From assembly GCF_000952685.1 (NCBI RefSeq), contig NZ_JYHV01000017.1, positions 1 to 47,663 on the forward strand: a stretch of 47,663 bases of DNA. Reading direction: 5' to 3'. The translations under genes were made by a program, and so were the position numbers. The notes under the pieces were generated by a model. It made no database searches, was not told the origin of the DNA, and worked only from the letters and a program-made list of their open reading frames with translations. The DNA is from Stutzerimonas stutzeri (lineage in GTDB: Bacteria > Pseudomonadota > Gammaproteobacteria > Pseudomonadales > Pseudomonadaceae). Below are positions 36,568 through 45,180 of this stretch, piece after piece (the stretch's first letter is position 1; each line of letters begins with the position of its first letter).

Positions 36568-37050
36568 TCAAACTTCGGTCTGTTCCGCCATCTCCAAAGC
36601 GTCATCGACCTCGATCCCGAGGTATCGAACGGTGCTCTCCAGCTTCGTATGGCCTAGCAGTAGTTGAACCGCCCGCAGGTTCTTCGTCCTGCGATAGATA
36701 AGTGATGCCTTCGTACGTCTCATTGTGTGAGTGCCATACATGGCCGGATCAAGGCCAATGGCTTGCACCCAGCCTTTTACGATACGAGCGTATTGACGAG
36801 TGGATAGATGGTCTGAGGTATGCAGCCGGCTCGGAAAAAGGCAGCCCTCGCTACGGAGCTGAGCTTGATGTATCCAGGCGGCGAGAGCAGACCGTGTTTG
36901 CTCTGTGGTCTCGAACTGCACTGGCCGGTGCGTTTTCTGCTGCATCACCATGGCTCGTGATGACACATGCTTGCCATGGGCAACATCGCGCACACGGAGC
37001 TTGGTTAAGTCGCAGGCTCGAAGCTTGCTGTCGATGGCCAGATCCTCCAC
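36568..37050 (-). pseudogene. N-terminally truncated tyrosine recombinase
   Basis: About 160 residues of a phage-type integrase. The catalytic residues are all present: Arg in AIDSKLRACDLTKLRVRDV, Lys/beta region, HTMRRTKA (His-x-x-Arg), LLLGHTKLESTVRYLGIE (His and the nucleophilic Tyr). It belongs to the widespread short integrases that normally begin some 45 residues earlier with an arm-binding segment. Here the upstream frame changes to unrelated sequence near 37050, and the inverted repeat lies at 37086. It could start at GTG 37050, but without the N-terminal part it is unlikely to be active. It marks an old integration or recombination event. Confidence 0.75.
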
Positions 37051-37085
37051 GTGTGGAAGGACAAGGATGGCTAGCCAGAGCAGTG

Positions 37086-37106
37086 GTCGCTAACCGGCCC
37101 AAAGCG
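37086..37106 (-). repeat. Dispersed repeat copy 3 (right arm of inverted pair)
   Basis: GTCGCTAACCGGCCCAAAGC is the reverse complement of the copy at 36514-36533 with a single mismatch. It lies at the point where the integrase frame loses family similarity, consistent with a recombination junction. Confidence 0.75.
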
Positions 37107-37132
37107 GGCACGCATCAAGTCTTCATATTCCT

Positions 37133-38095
37133 TCAGGCAAAGAGTGGAAGCACATACTCCGCCAGCTCTTGAATACTTTCTTTCACTGAGCGGTGCGACA
37201 CCCTCATATTCAAAGCAATGTGCGACACACCCTGGTCACGCTGTCGCTGCCAGAGACTGATGAGCGCATTTCGCCCCCCGCGCAGTCCTCGTCCCCAGCG
37301 AATAGGGGTATTGGGGTCTTTGTCCAGCTCGAAGAAGGTTCCATAACCGTAGGGTTTGAACGCCTCTGGCCCACATGCAGACTGCCAGAGGCTAATCAAT
37401 GAAGGTAATTGCTCAAGGTTGCTCTGGTGCCAGATCCAGCCATCCATATGCTCTGCCAACCAAGTTAGTTCCTGGCCACAACGCCCTACCGCCAACATCG
37501 GTAGCCGTGCATGAAATGCCTTAGGAACCAGATCTAGGGTTCCGTCCAACCTACCGTAGTGACTCGACTTGTGAATGGGAAATGACCCGTTCGAGACAGC
37601 ACGGATCACAGCATATGCATCACGAAAGCGAGATTCTCGATTGTCGAAGTCGGCTCCAAAAGCTGGGTACTCCGAGGGGCGATCTCCTGTCGAAACTCCC
37701 AGCAGGAATCGCCCTTGGGAAAGCTGATCGACTGACAGCGCCTGCTTGGCCACGGCAATAGGATCTCGTAGCGGGAGGATCACTCCGGCTGTGCCGATCG
37801 CAATACGACGAGTTGCCGCAGCAAGCCATGTCGCATACACCATCGAGTCGTATATCTGGGCTACATCCCCAAAAGCCGGGTCGCGCAGCGGTACGTCACG
37901 TAGCCAAAGAGCAGCGAAACCCAGATCGTCAGCAAGCGCAGCTAGCTCGGTATGTTCTGCCATGGTCGGAGTATCGCTCAGGGGATAGCCCTCTAATGGC
38001 GCCAACAGGCCGAACGTCAATTTTCCTGGGACAAAAACTTTGGCAAAAACACTGTCAACCAGCCCATGCGGGGGCACTCTTTTCTCCGACATCAT
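37133..38095 (-). CDS. LLM-class flavin-dependent oxidoreductase
   Basis: A 320-residue protein of the bacterial-luciferase-like superfamily, which uses reduced FMN or F420 to oxidise small organics. Typical segments are TFGLLAPLEGYP at the start, ALADDLGFAALWLRDVPLRDP near 52-72, IAIGTAGVILPLRDPIAVAKQALSVDQLSQGRFLLGVSTGDRPSEYPAFG near 97-147, and DGWIWHQ. The start is one of two adjacent ATG codons (38095 or 38092) after GAGAG. It lies downstream of a LysR gene on the same strand; the shared context with a quinone oxidoreductase and an MBL hydrolase suggests an oxidative or detoxification role. Substrate unknown. Confidence 0.85.
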   Translation of the reverse strand: MMSEKRVPPHGLVDSVFAKVFVPGKLTFGLLAPLEGYPLSDTPTMAEHTELAALADDLGFAALWLRDVPLRDPAFGDVAQIYDSMVYATWLAAATRRIAIGTAGVILPLRDPIAVAKQALSVDQLSQGRFLLGVSTGDRPSEYPAFGADFDNRESRFRDAYAVIRAVSNGSFPIHKSSHYGRLDGTLDLVPKAFHARLPMLAVGRCGQELTWLAEHMDGWIWHQSNLEQLPSLISLWQSACGPEAFKPYGYGTFFELDKDPNTPIRWGRGLRGGRNALISLWQRQRDQGVSHIALNMRVSHRSVKESIQELAEYVLPLFA

Positions 38096-38345
38096 CGCTC
38101 TCTCAGGTGTTAAGCCAGTTGGCCAAGCGGGCTGCTTGACTGGTTCGCTGGTTCACGAACCTCATCGCGAGGGCTCTGGCAAATGGGCAAGCTCATCGAG
38201 TAAGGCACGCACACTGCGGCATCTGCCCAGTACAACGACTGGCGTCATATTCAGTTGTAGAGAGAACGGTACGCGTCGACGAAGGCGGGATACATTCACT
38301 AACGAGTTATGGACTGTTATTCGAGCCAATACCAATTGATCCGCT

Positions 38346-39242
38346 CTAACGCCTTTTCTCTTGGAAAAGCGCGCTCACCCACTCGACAAATACCCGCACA
38401 TTGGGTGAGAGATGACGTCGTTCTGGGAACAATACGGAAACGGCCTTCGGCTCGACTGGAACATCTGGCAGAACCTCCACCAGGCGTCCACTATCGATGT
38501 ATCGCTGCAACGCTGGGCGCAGCCCCTGCACCATCCCAATCCCTGCCAACGCGCAGTAAAGCAACGCCTCGGCATTATCGACGACAATGCCGCTGCGCAT
38601 CTTCACACTGATAGTTTTACCGTTGCCCCTGAACCGCCAAGGCATGATCTGGCGACGCTGCTCAACCATGAAGTTGACCGCCAAATGCGCCTGCAAATCA
38701 TCCAGCGAGCCTGGTAAACCATACTTCTTTACGTAGGAAGGGGCCGCGCAGGTCACCAGAGCAACCTCGCCGATACGCTTGGCAACCAGGCTCGAATCAT
38801 CCAGGTCGCCTAGCCGCACAGAGCAATCGATGCCACCCGCGATGAGGTCGTTCAGGTTGTCGGAGGCGCCCAGAGATATTTCCAGGCCGGGGTAGCGCTC
38901 CATGAACTCGGGCAGTCGTGGGATGACTATGGCGTGACCGAGTACGGTCTGCATGTCTATCCTGAGTTTTCCTCGCGGCGGACGAGTCGGCGAGAACCAG
39001 TCTAGAGTGTCTGCAAGGTCGGAGAGTAACTTCAGGCTGCGTTCATAGAACTCATCGCCGGCGGGTGTGGTGTTTACTCTGCGTGTGGTGCGGTGCAGCA
39101 GCTGCACGCCCAGTTCGTGCTCAAGATTTTGAATAAGCTTTGATAGTGCCGGCCGATGCACATTGAGCGCCTCGGCAGCTTTGGTGTAGCTACCATGCTC
39201 AACCACTGCCACGAACATTTGCATGGCTTCAATCAGGTTCAT
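38346..39242 (-). CDS. LysR-family transcriptional regulator
   Basis: A 298-residue LysR regulator. The winged HTH covers residues 1-60 (MQMFVAVVEHGSYTKAAEALNVHRPALSKLIQNLEHELGVQLLHRTTRRV), followed by the two-lobed ligand-binding domain (KLRIDMQTVLGHAIVIPRLPEFMERYPGLEI). It is most like the subgroup that controls oxidoreductase genes. The start at ATG 39242 has GAGG six bases upstream, while the first ATG (39248) touches it. It lies downstream of the quinone oxidoreductase gene on the same strand, not divergent from it, which is unusual. A perfect AGATTGGT dyad upstream of that gene is a candidate binding site. Confidence 0.88.
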   Translation of the reverse strand: MNLIEAMQMFVAVVEHGSYTKAAEALNVHRPALSKLIQNLEHELGVQLLHRTTRRVNTTPAGDEFYERSLKLLSDLADTLDWFSPTRPPRGKLRIDMQTVLGHAIVIPRLPEFMERYPGLEISLGASDNLNDLIAGGIDCSVRLGDLDDSSLVAKRIGEVALVTCAAPSYVKKYGLPGSLDDLQAHLAVNFMVEQRRQIMPWRFRGNGKTISVKMRSGIVVDNAEALLYCALAGIGMVQGLRPALQRYIDSGRLVEVLPDVPVEPKAVSVLFPERRHLSPNVRVFVEWVSALFQEKRR

Positions 39243-39402
39243 CGCCATCCTCTACCTACCTGCACGGGCCAGAAATACTCTGCAAAGAGGATGATAGCGA
39301 AGCTGGGCTACCTCTCTCAGGCATCAGAAAAGGAAAATGCCATCGCTGCTCCCGAGCAGCGATGGCATACAGCAGCCAAATTAACTGCCGCAGGGGGGCT
39401 AC

Positions 39403-40395
39403 TCAGTCAACCACGACGACAATCTTGCCGATCTGCGCGTTCGACTCCATTCGGCGATGTGCTGCCGCGATGTCCTTGAGTGAGAAGACTTGGTCGATGA
39501 CAGGCTTGAGCTGACCACTTGCCAAGCCTTTGGTGACGAATGCCTTGGCATTGGCCAGTTTCTGCATATCCGTGGTGATTTCAAAAAGCTCATAACCGCG
39601 CACGGTCAGATGTTTGCCGAGAATATCGAAAACCGGAACTGGAATATCGCGATGATCCAGAGCGCCGTACTGAAAGAAGATTCCGGTGCTGGCCATGGAC
39701 TTGATCAGCTTGGTCGCTTCGGGGCCACCAACGGGATCGAAAACAATACGAGCACCCTTGCCCTCGGTGATCGCTGCCACCTCGGCAATCAGATCCTCTT
39801 CCTGAGTAGCGATAACATATTTTGCCCCAGCGTCCAGCAATGCCTGACGTTTAGCACTTGTGCGGGTAAGGGCCACCGGGATGGCGCCCTGCATGTTGGC
39901 GATCTGGATCGCAGCCAGGCCGACACTGCTCGACGCAGCCGGGATGAGCACCGTTTCGCCAGCCTGTAGATTGCCGTACTCAACCAGTGCGCCATATGCA
40001 GTGACAAACATCATCCAGCTGGCCGCTGCCTCCACGAAGCTGAGGTTGGACGGATGCTTGACGACAGCATGCGCAGGCGCATTGACCACCTCACCATACA
40101 TGCCGTAATCAGCGAAGGAAAACGCCGGCACGACGCTTACTATGTCACCGGGAACAACGTCGCTGACGTCACTGCCAACCGCGCGAACAATCCCGGCCGC
40201 TTCATAGCCAAGCTTCGCCGGGAACTGGGGATCGATCACGTACTGCCCAGTGCGGTACATGATTTCAGCACGGTTCAGGCCGATGGCTTTTACTTCGATC
40301 TGAACCTCGCCGCTTTTCGGCGATGGTACGGCGACCTCATCGAGAGTCAGAACATCAGCGTCACCGGTACGGTGAAAATGGACAACCTTGGGCAT
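39403..40395 (-). CDS. Zinc-free MDR-family quinone oxidoreductase-like protein
   Basis: A 330-residue medium-chain dehydrogenase/reductase. The N-terminal GroES-like domain (MPKVVHFHRTGDADVLTLDEVAVPSP) is followed by the cofactor domain with AASSSVGLAAIQIANMQGA and LTRTSAKRQALLDAGAKYVI. The cysteine/histidine zinc ligands of alcohol dehydrogenases are absent, so it belongs with NADPH:quinone reductases such as QOR. It is the probable target of the LysR protein. The start at 40395 follows GAGG. The inverted repeat at 40494-40520 and a strong terminator lie upstream. Confidence 0.87.
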   Translation of the reverse strand: MPKVVHFHRTGDADVLTLDEVAVPSPKSGEVQIEVKAIGLNRAEIMYRTGQYVIDPQFPAKLGYEAAGIVRAVGSDVSDVVPGDIVSVVPAFSFADYGMYGEVVNAPAHAVVKHPSNLSFVEAAASWMMFVTAYGALVEYGNLQAGETVLIPAASSSVGLAAIQIANMQGAIPVALTRTSAKRQALLDAGAKYVIATQEEDLIAEVAAITEGKGARIVFDPVGGPEATKLIKSMASTGIFFQYGALDHRDIPVPVFDILGKHLTVRGYELFEITTDMQKLANAKAFVTKGLASGQLKPVIDQVFSLKDIAAAHRRMESNAQIGKIVVVVD

Positions 40396-40493
40396 GGCAC
40401 ACCTCATTAACGGCAAGAGACAGCGGTTACTTCTGGAAAGTTGTGCAGATGCTACTGAGCCTCTTGCCTGCAATAGAGCACTGATCGGTTCAT

Positions 40494-40520
40494 AGATTGG
40501 TACTCAAGCAGAACCAATCT
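40494..40520. promoter_or_regulatory. Perfect AGATTGGT-N11-ACCAATCT dyad upstream of the quinone reductase
   Basis: Eight-base arms (AGATTGGT at 40494-40501, ACCAATCT at 40513-40520) flank an 11-base spacer, the geometry of a LysR-type recognition site. It lies about 100 bases before the quinone reductase start. A related ACCAGATTGGT element is found at 41653-41663, upstream of the MBL gene. Confidence 0.5.
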
Positions 40521-40537
40521 CCGGCTGATGGGCAAAT

Positions 40538-40570
40538 GAAAAAGACCACGGACGAGCCGTGGTCTTTTTC
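40538..40570 (-). terminator. Strong bidirectional terminator after the MBL pseudogene
   Basis: GAAAAAGACCACGG at 40538-40551 pairs perfectly with 40557-40570 around ACGAG, giving a 14-base stem with A- and T-runs at both ends. It lies 17 bases after the MBL stop codon on the minus strand. Confidence 0.85.
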
Positions 40571-40586
40571 ACTTCGCTGGCGCTAT

Positions 40587-41572
40587 TTAGCGTTCAGAGT
40601 TAACAGGGTTTCGGTACTCAACAGGCACCCAGCTGTAGCCCTTTTCTTCTTTACGCAGATGTCCAATGCCAGGAAAGGGCAAGTGCGCCGCTGCCACGGA
40701 CCAACGCTCACTGGCAGCCTCAGCGAAAAGCCGGGTGCGAGATGCAACGGCCGCTTTAGGATCAACATCAACCGCGATGGTCACCTCTGGATGCGGTAAT
40801 TGCACAGAATGCACGTGCACAATGTCACCCCAAAGCAGCAGCTTTTCGCCCCCCGAACTGAGCAGGTAAGACGTGTGGCCGGGGGTATGACCATTTGACG
40901 GCACGACCTGAATGCCAGAGGTGATGGAGTCACCTTCATTGAAGGTTCTGATTTGCCTACATCTGAGTACGGTGCAATTGCATCACGCGCCATCTTGAAG
41001 AACGGTCGCTGGTCTTCAGGCAGTGAGCCCTCCTGCTTCACGTCGAGCCAGTAATTCGCATCTCGGTCTGCGGCCCAGACGGTTGCATTAGTAAAGGCTC
41101 GTTTGCCGCCTGGTAGGGTCACGCCGCAGGCATGGTCAGGGTGCAGGTGCGTTAGCAGCACTGCATCAACCTCTTCAGGCGTATAACCGGCAGCACGGAT
41201 GTTGTCGACCATCCGCCCCATGGTAGGGCCGAAGCAATCAGACGAGCCCGAGTCGATTAGCACCAGCTGCGTACCGTCATCGATAAGAAAGGCATTGACC
41301 GCCGTCTGTACGAACGGAGCCGCCTTTTGATACTCATGCAGGATGTGCTCCTGGATCTTCTCATGCGGCATGCCCGCGAGGTGCTTCGGATCCAGATCGA
41401 TATAGCCGTCGTAAACGGCAGTAACCACGGTGTTGCCAACCATATGCCGGTAAAAGCCGGCTGCCTGCTGGTACAGGTCGGTCGGAGCTGCGAGTGCAGC
41501 CTGCGATGCGACAGCCATAACCCCGATTACGCCGAGCATCTTAAGACGCTGCGGTAGATTTAGTGCACCCAT
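40587..41572 (-). pseudogene. Frameshifted periplasmic MBL-fold hydrolase
   Basis: The protein starts with a signal peptide (MLGVIGVMAVASQAALA) and the segment VYDGYIDLDPKHLAGM typical of secreted MBL-fold hydrolases. The zinc motif HLHPDH lies in LLTHLHPDHACGV. Near 40950-40955 one base is missing: up to DVGK the first frame fits, after it the second frame continues as RTFNEGDSITSG... then NGHTPGHTSYLLSSGGEKLLLWGDIVH, with the remaining metal ligands, to the stop at 40587. So the gene is broken by a single-base deletion, or the base was lost in sequencing. The start at ATG 41572 follows GGAG. Substrate unknown; relatives include lactonases and other esterases. Confidence 0.8.
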
Positions 41573-41726
41573 GACAAACTCCACAATCAGGCACCATTGC
41601 CTAGTGCGAAATCGTATGAGCGCACAAAGCGCAGACCCATAGCGTCAATGGAACCAGATTGGTAATTAAAGCCGATACATTCGACCTAGTGAAGGCTATG
41701 AGAGAGGTATCACATTGGGGATGGCT

Positions 41727-41776
41727 GCTTTTGGCCGGGAGTCGCCTGTCTCATCAGGCAGGAGTCGGCCAAAAGC
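41727..41776. repeat. Dispersed repeat copy 4 (hairpin form)
   Basis: GCTTTTGGCCG (41727-41737) and its reverse complement (41766-41776) enclose an inner stem GCCTG/CAGGC (41744-41748 and 41755-41759). The element sits in the 281-base gap between the MBL pseudogene and the Gabija-like pair, which otherwise holds nothing I can name. Confidence 0.7.
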
Positions 41777-41853
41777 GGACCGATTTGCTCAAGTCTGAAA
41801 AGGGGCTCACAGGAGCCTCGGAGGTCCCTGCCCTATGGGTCTATAGCATCAGA

Positions 41854-43287
41854 TCACTTTGCTGGAATGTATCTACCCGTACCGATGATGGTGAGCGACT
41901 TCGAGCCACGTGTCATCGCGACATACAAATGCTTAGCGTCAAGCGAGTCTGCATCAAGGATGACGGCATGGTCGTATTCCAGGCCTTTGACCAGCAGCGT
42001 TGTCCCAATGAGCTTCCTGTGGCTGAGAGGCCGCCCCGTATGCCTCATTTCGCGCTGGTACAGGTTTGCGGCCTCTGCAAGAGTTGCTCCTTCTCCATCT
42101 ACGTGTAGCTTCAGCACGTTGAGTAAGCGATACAGGAGGTCACGGCGATAGGGCGATGTTTCTGGATTTGACTTCAACGCCAGAAAAAACGACTTGAGGT
42201 GGCTGCTGGATGGGTTATTGAGGTAGTCATTCGCTGCATGCAGGACTAGGGGGTACTTTGTGCTTTTACTAAGTTTCGCCACCTGGCCTCTCTGGGTTCC
42301 GGCAGTCAAAGCCTTGGTCACGCCAGTAAAACACTTCTTCGCAAAATCCAAAGCGAGAAGAAATCCCGCTTGGGCAGTCATCGCGACTCCGAGCTTCTTG
42401 ATGAATAAGTGAAGGTCTTTGCCTTCAACTTCCTCGATAGAAGAAAATCGACCTGCCATGCTTCGGGCCAAAAGGTGGGTCTTACTCTTGGACTTGGGAT
42501 CTCCACCGTGCAGAGCAATCACGCTCTCGTTGTGCCCTAGCTGGCCGCAGAGCGATGAATACTGTTTGGCCTCCAGAAACGCGGGGGCGGTTGCAACTCG
42601 AATCACGCTGCGTGGCAGCCCACCAACTAGATCAAATTTCTGCCCCTGCTCAATCTTCTTCCGCGCCTCGTTCAGCCAGGCGCCCAGCTCATGTGCTTCA
42701 GCCTGTTTCCAACGCCAAGGGGTATCTAGCTCGCCCAGGCAGTCGAAAGTGGGATACACGCTTGCGTTCCAGTCCACAGGCTTACCATCCTCAAAATCAA
42801 AGATGGCCTGCAGGGGATCGCCCAGGATCCGGCAGGGAAAGACATCTGCCAAGGCGCAGACCAGCGAGTGCTGTGAATCGGAGCAGTCCTGGTACTCATC
42901 TACATAGACTCCCTTGTAAGTGGCCGATACGACGTGGCGAATGAACTGCTTCTTCAGCAATCCCGAGCAGCTTTCATAGAGCTTGCTCCACTGCTTGCTG
43001 GCCGGATTTTCAGTCGCCCAACCGGAGCTTTTGGGGTAGGCCAAACAAAGGCGCAGCGCCCAGCTTGCAATCGTATCCACCTGATATTTGGAGGCAGGAA
43101 CACCAAGTAACATCATCTTGGTTTTTATCGAGTTCACGCCCGCAAAGGTGTGAGTCAAGATCAGTTGCCGGCCGCCAGCGGCCCGCACTGCCAACGCAAT
43201 GAGGTGCGTCTTGCCGTATCCAGCAGGTGCGATAACGTACCCTCGGTTTGGGCAGTTGCTGAGTTTGGTTGCTAGCTCCTCAGACAT
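41854..43287 (-). CDS. gajB: Gabija-type UvrD-like helicase
   Basis: A 477-residue superfamily 1 helicase-like protein of the UvrD/PcrA/Rep group, the size of GajB. Walker A is APAGYGKTHLI (20-30), Walker B YVDEYQDCSDSQ (VDEYQD at 129-134), then ILGDPLQAIFDFEDG (motif III), WRWKQ (motif IV) and the C-terminal TTLLVKGLEYDHAVILDA and HLYVAMTRGSKSLTIIG (motifs V and VI). In Gabija, GajB senses DNA ends or termini produced in phage replication and activates GajA. The ATG at 43287 overlaps the nuclease gene by eight bases, showing tight coupling. The ribosome site is weak. Gabija-like is the best name; other OLD-UvrD pairs exist. Confidence 0.8.
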   Translation of the reverse strand: MSEELATKLSNCPNRGYVIAPAGYGKTHLIALAVRAAGGRQLILTHTFAGVNSIKTKMMLLGVPASKYQVDTIASWALRLCLAYPKSSGWATENPASKQWSKLYESCSGLLKKQFIRHVVSATYKGVYVDEYQDCSDSQHSLVCALADVFPCRILGDPLQAIFDFEDGKPVDWNASVYPTFDCLGELDTPWRWKQAEAHELGAWLNEARKKIEQGQKFDLVGGLPRSVIRVATAPAFLEAKQYSSLCGQLGHNESVIALHGGDPKSKSKTHLLARSMAGRFSSIEEVEGKDLHLFIKKLGVAMTAQAGFLLALDFAKKCFTGVTKALTAGTQRGQVAKLSKSTKYPLVLHAANDYLNNPSSSHLKSFFLALKSNPETSPYRRDLLYRLLNVLKLHVDGEGATLAEAANLYQREMRHTGRPLSHRKLIGTTLLVKGLEYDHAVILDADSLDAKHLYVAMTRGSKSLTIIGTGRYIPAK

Positions 43288-44989
43288 GTTCTGCCCATGC
43301 CCAAAGCTTGCCGAGCTCAAGTGCAAGGTTCTTTTGGGCGAAATCAGCGTCGAGGAAGGCTTGGCTTACCGCCTTAAACCATAAGTCACCCCTGGTGGTG
43401 TCCTTGAACCAGCAGGACTTCTTCGCCGCAAAACCTATGGCTGTACGCAGCTCAGGACGATCTATCCAAGTGCCAGTGTCCTTGTCTAAATCACCTGCAA
43501 GGAGCCTAGAGCGCACATGGTCGTACACAGGGAAGCTCAGCTCGTCTTGAGCGAGTTTTAAACTAGCTAGCACGCTTGGCCACGGAAGATCCTGAAAGGC
43601 CCTCTCCTCAAGTGAAAGCTTGTCGCTCCACATCAGAACTGGGATGTTCAGAGCCGCTAGCTCTTTCTCATCCTTTGGAGAGAACTGATCTTCGGCGTCA
43701 CCATCAGCGAGCACCGTCACGTCATAGCCAAGCGATTTGAAGGCTTTTGCAAGTGCCTTTACTTTGCTGCCTCCCTTTGCATCTAGCAGCGCAACACCGT
43801 GGAAGGAAAACGGATCCTTCTTGCTCGCCATCTGGAAGTCGTCAAAACCCCTCAGGAAGCCGACCTCTGTTGCGCCTTCGCAAACCACTACCTTCTTTGC
43901 CAGAAATGCTTCGGTGCTTGATCGAATCTTCCCTTGAACCTCGTGATCCTCAAGGCCTTCTTTGGCAGCGGAAACGATCTGAACCACGCCGTCGGAATTG
44001 TGAACTACATGAAGCTCATTCACGGTGAGTTCGCGCAGCACGGCTGGAGAGTGGGTCGTGAGGAAGTACTGCCCTCGTTCGTCATCTCTCACGTGCTTGA
44101 TGAGGCGGGTGATCCGGTGTGGCTCGAGGCCAAACTCCACCTCATCAAACAAGGTGATGTGGCCTTCTTCTAACCCCACAGTTTGAATGCCACACAGCAG
44201 CATCCGGCGAGATCCAAGGCCCAACTGACGTAGCGGCATGTCGCCGTCGTGCAGCGACAGCCCGCCCACTTTCAGATTTATGGAGCTCAGATCAAGGTGA
44301 GCTTTGTAGGAATCCACCACAGGTACGCCGAGCAGCTTGGCCATCTCTTGTGATTTCGCCGCCGCGGCATCGAAGTTCACAAGATTGGCATCACGATCAG
44401 TGTCCAGCGATGTCCTGGCGTTTCTGGAGACATTCGCGAGCAGCTCATTCAAGCTCTGTGCTTCCGTGATCTTGGCCAGCGCTGTTCCATTCGCCCAGGA
44501 CAGTTGCTTCTCACTGTACGCACCGATAAGGCCCACACTGACTTTGTTTCTGTCAGCTTGCTTGAACGGTGTCCCCTCGGGGTTGCGATCACAGACCACG
44601 ATCCACTTCGGCTCCAGATCCTTTTCGACCGTGAGCCGTACGGTCAAAACATTCTCCAAATGGTCGTCCGGCTCGTCCGTGAGAGTTCGAGCAGCTGCGT
44701 CCCAGCCGCGGAGGTAGGGGCCGTACTTGTGTAGCGAGCAGAACTCTTCAGCCAGTTTGCCAATCGTGACTTCTATGGCGATGGTCTTCTCGACCTTGCA
44801 TTGATAGAAGTCTGAATCGCTGAGCGTGAGATTCCATTGGGGATAGAACGTAAATCGGATTGCCTCCAGGATCGTCGACTTGGAGGAGTCGCCCTTCCCT
44901 ATGAGACAGAAGATGTCGGATTCAGGAAGGGCCCAGTCAAGCTCTTTCACCCCACGAAAGTTCTTGATCGTAATTTTTCTGATTTTCAC
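43280..44989 (-). CDS. gajA: Gabija-type OLD-family ATPase-TOPRIM nuclease
   Basis: A 569-residue OLD-family protein matching GajA in length and layout. The ABC-type ATPase has a P-loop GKGDSSKST at 31-39 (unusual Asp-Ser-Ser in place of Gly-Ser-Gly), signature LGLGS (256-260), Walker B ITLFDEV (D282, E283) and the H-loop TTHSP. The TOPRIM domain begins at VVVCEGATEVGFLRG (E371) and continues with LADGDAED (D429, D431), the metal-binding acidic set. GajA nicks DNA when nucleotides run low in infected cells. Translation starts at GTG 44989, eleven bases after GGAG. Its only partner in the operon is the overlapping helicase; an unknown gene lies 190 bases upstream on the same strand. Confidence 0.82.
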   Translation of the reverse strand: MKIRKITIKNFRGVKELDWALPESDIFCLIGKGDSSKSTILEAIRFTFYPQWNLTLSDSDFYQCKVEKTIAIEVTIGKLAEEFCSLHKYGPYLRGWDAAARTLTDEPDDHLENVLTVRLTVEKDLEPKWIVVCDRNPEGTPFKQADRNKVSVGLIGAYSEKQLSWANGTALAKITEAQSLNELLANVSRNARTSLDTDRDANLVNFDAAAAKSQEMAKLLGVPVVDSYKAHLDLSSINLKVGGLSLHDGDMPLRQLGLGSRRMLLCGIQTVGLEEGHITLFDEVEFGLEPHRITRLIKHVRDDERGQYFLTTHSPAVLRELTVNELHVVHNSDGVVQIVSAAKEGLEDHEVQGKIRSSTEAFLAKKVVVCEGATEVGFLRGFDDFQMASKKDPFSFHGVALLDAKGGSKVKALAKAFKSLGYDVTVLADGDAEDQFSPKDEKELAALNIPVLMWSDKLSLEERAFQDLPWPSVLASLKLAQDELSFPVYDHVRSRLLAGDLDKDTGTWIDRPELRTAIGFAAKKSCWFKDTTRGDLWFKAVSQAFLDADFAQKNLALELGKLWAWAEHV

Positions 44990-45180
44990 CGAGCAACGTT
45001 CTCCATAACTTCGTATATGAAACTGGGGGCTCTGCTCATGTCACAGTCGCCACAGCTCGTCCTTGGTGGTGCTATATGCCTTTTTACCCTCTAACCGCAG
45101 CATAAGACACCCGACCTTGAAAGGAGCAATGTCAGTCCGGCAGCGGTTAGGCAAGACCATGTTCTGAAGGCTTGGGGTAG

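Noticed and set aside
41727..41776. An integron attC site
   Set aside because: The nested hairpin recalls attC, but no core GTTRRRY/RYYYAAC boxes or gene-cassette array is present, and the arms belong to the dispersed repeat family.
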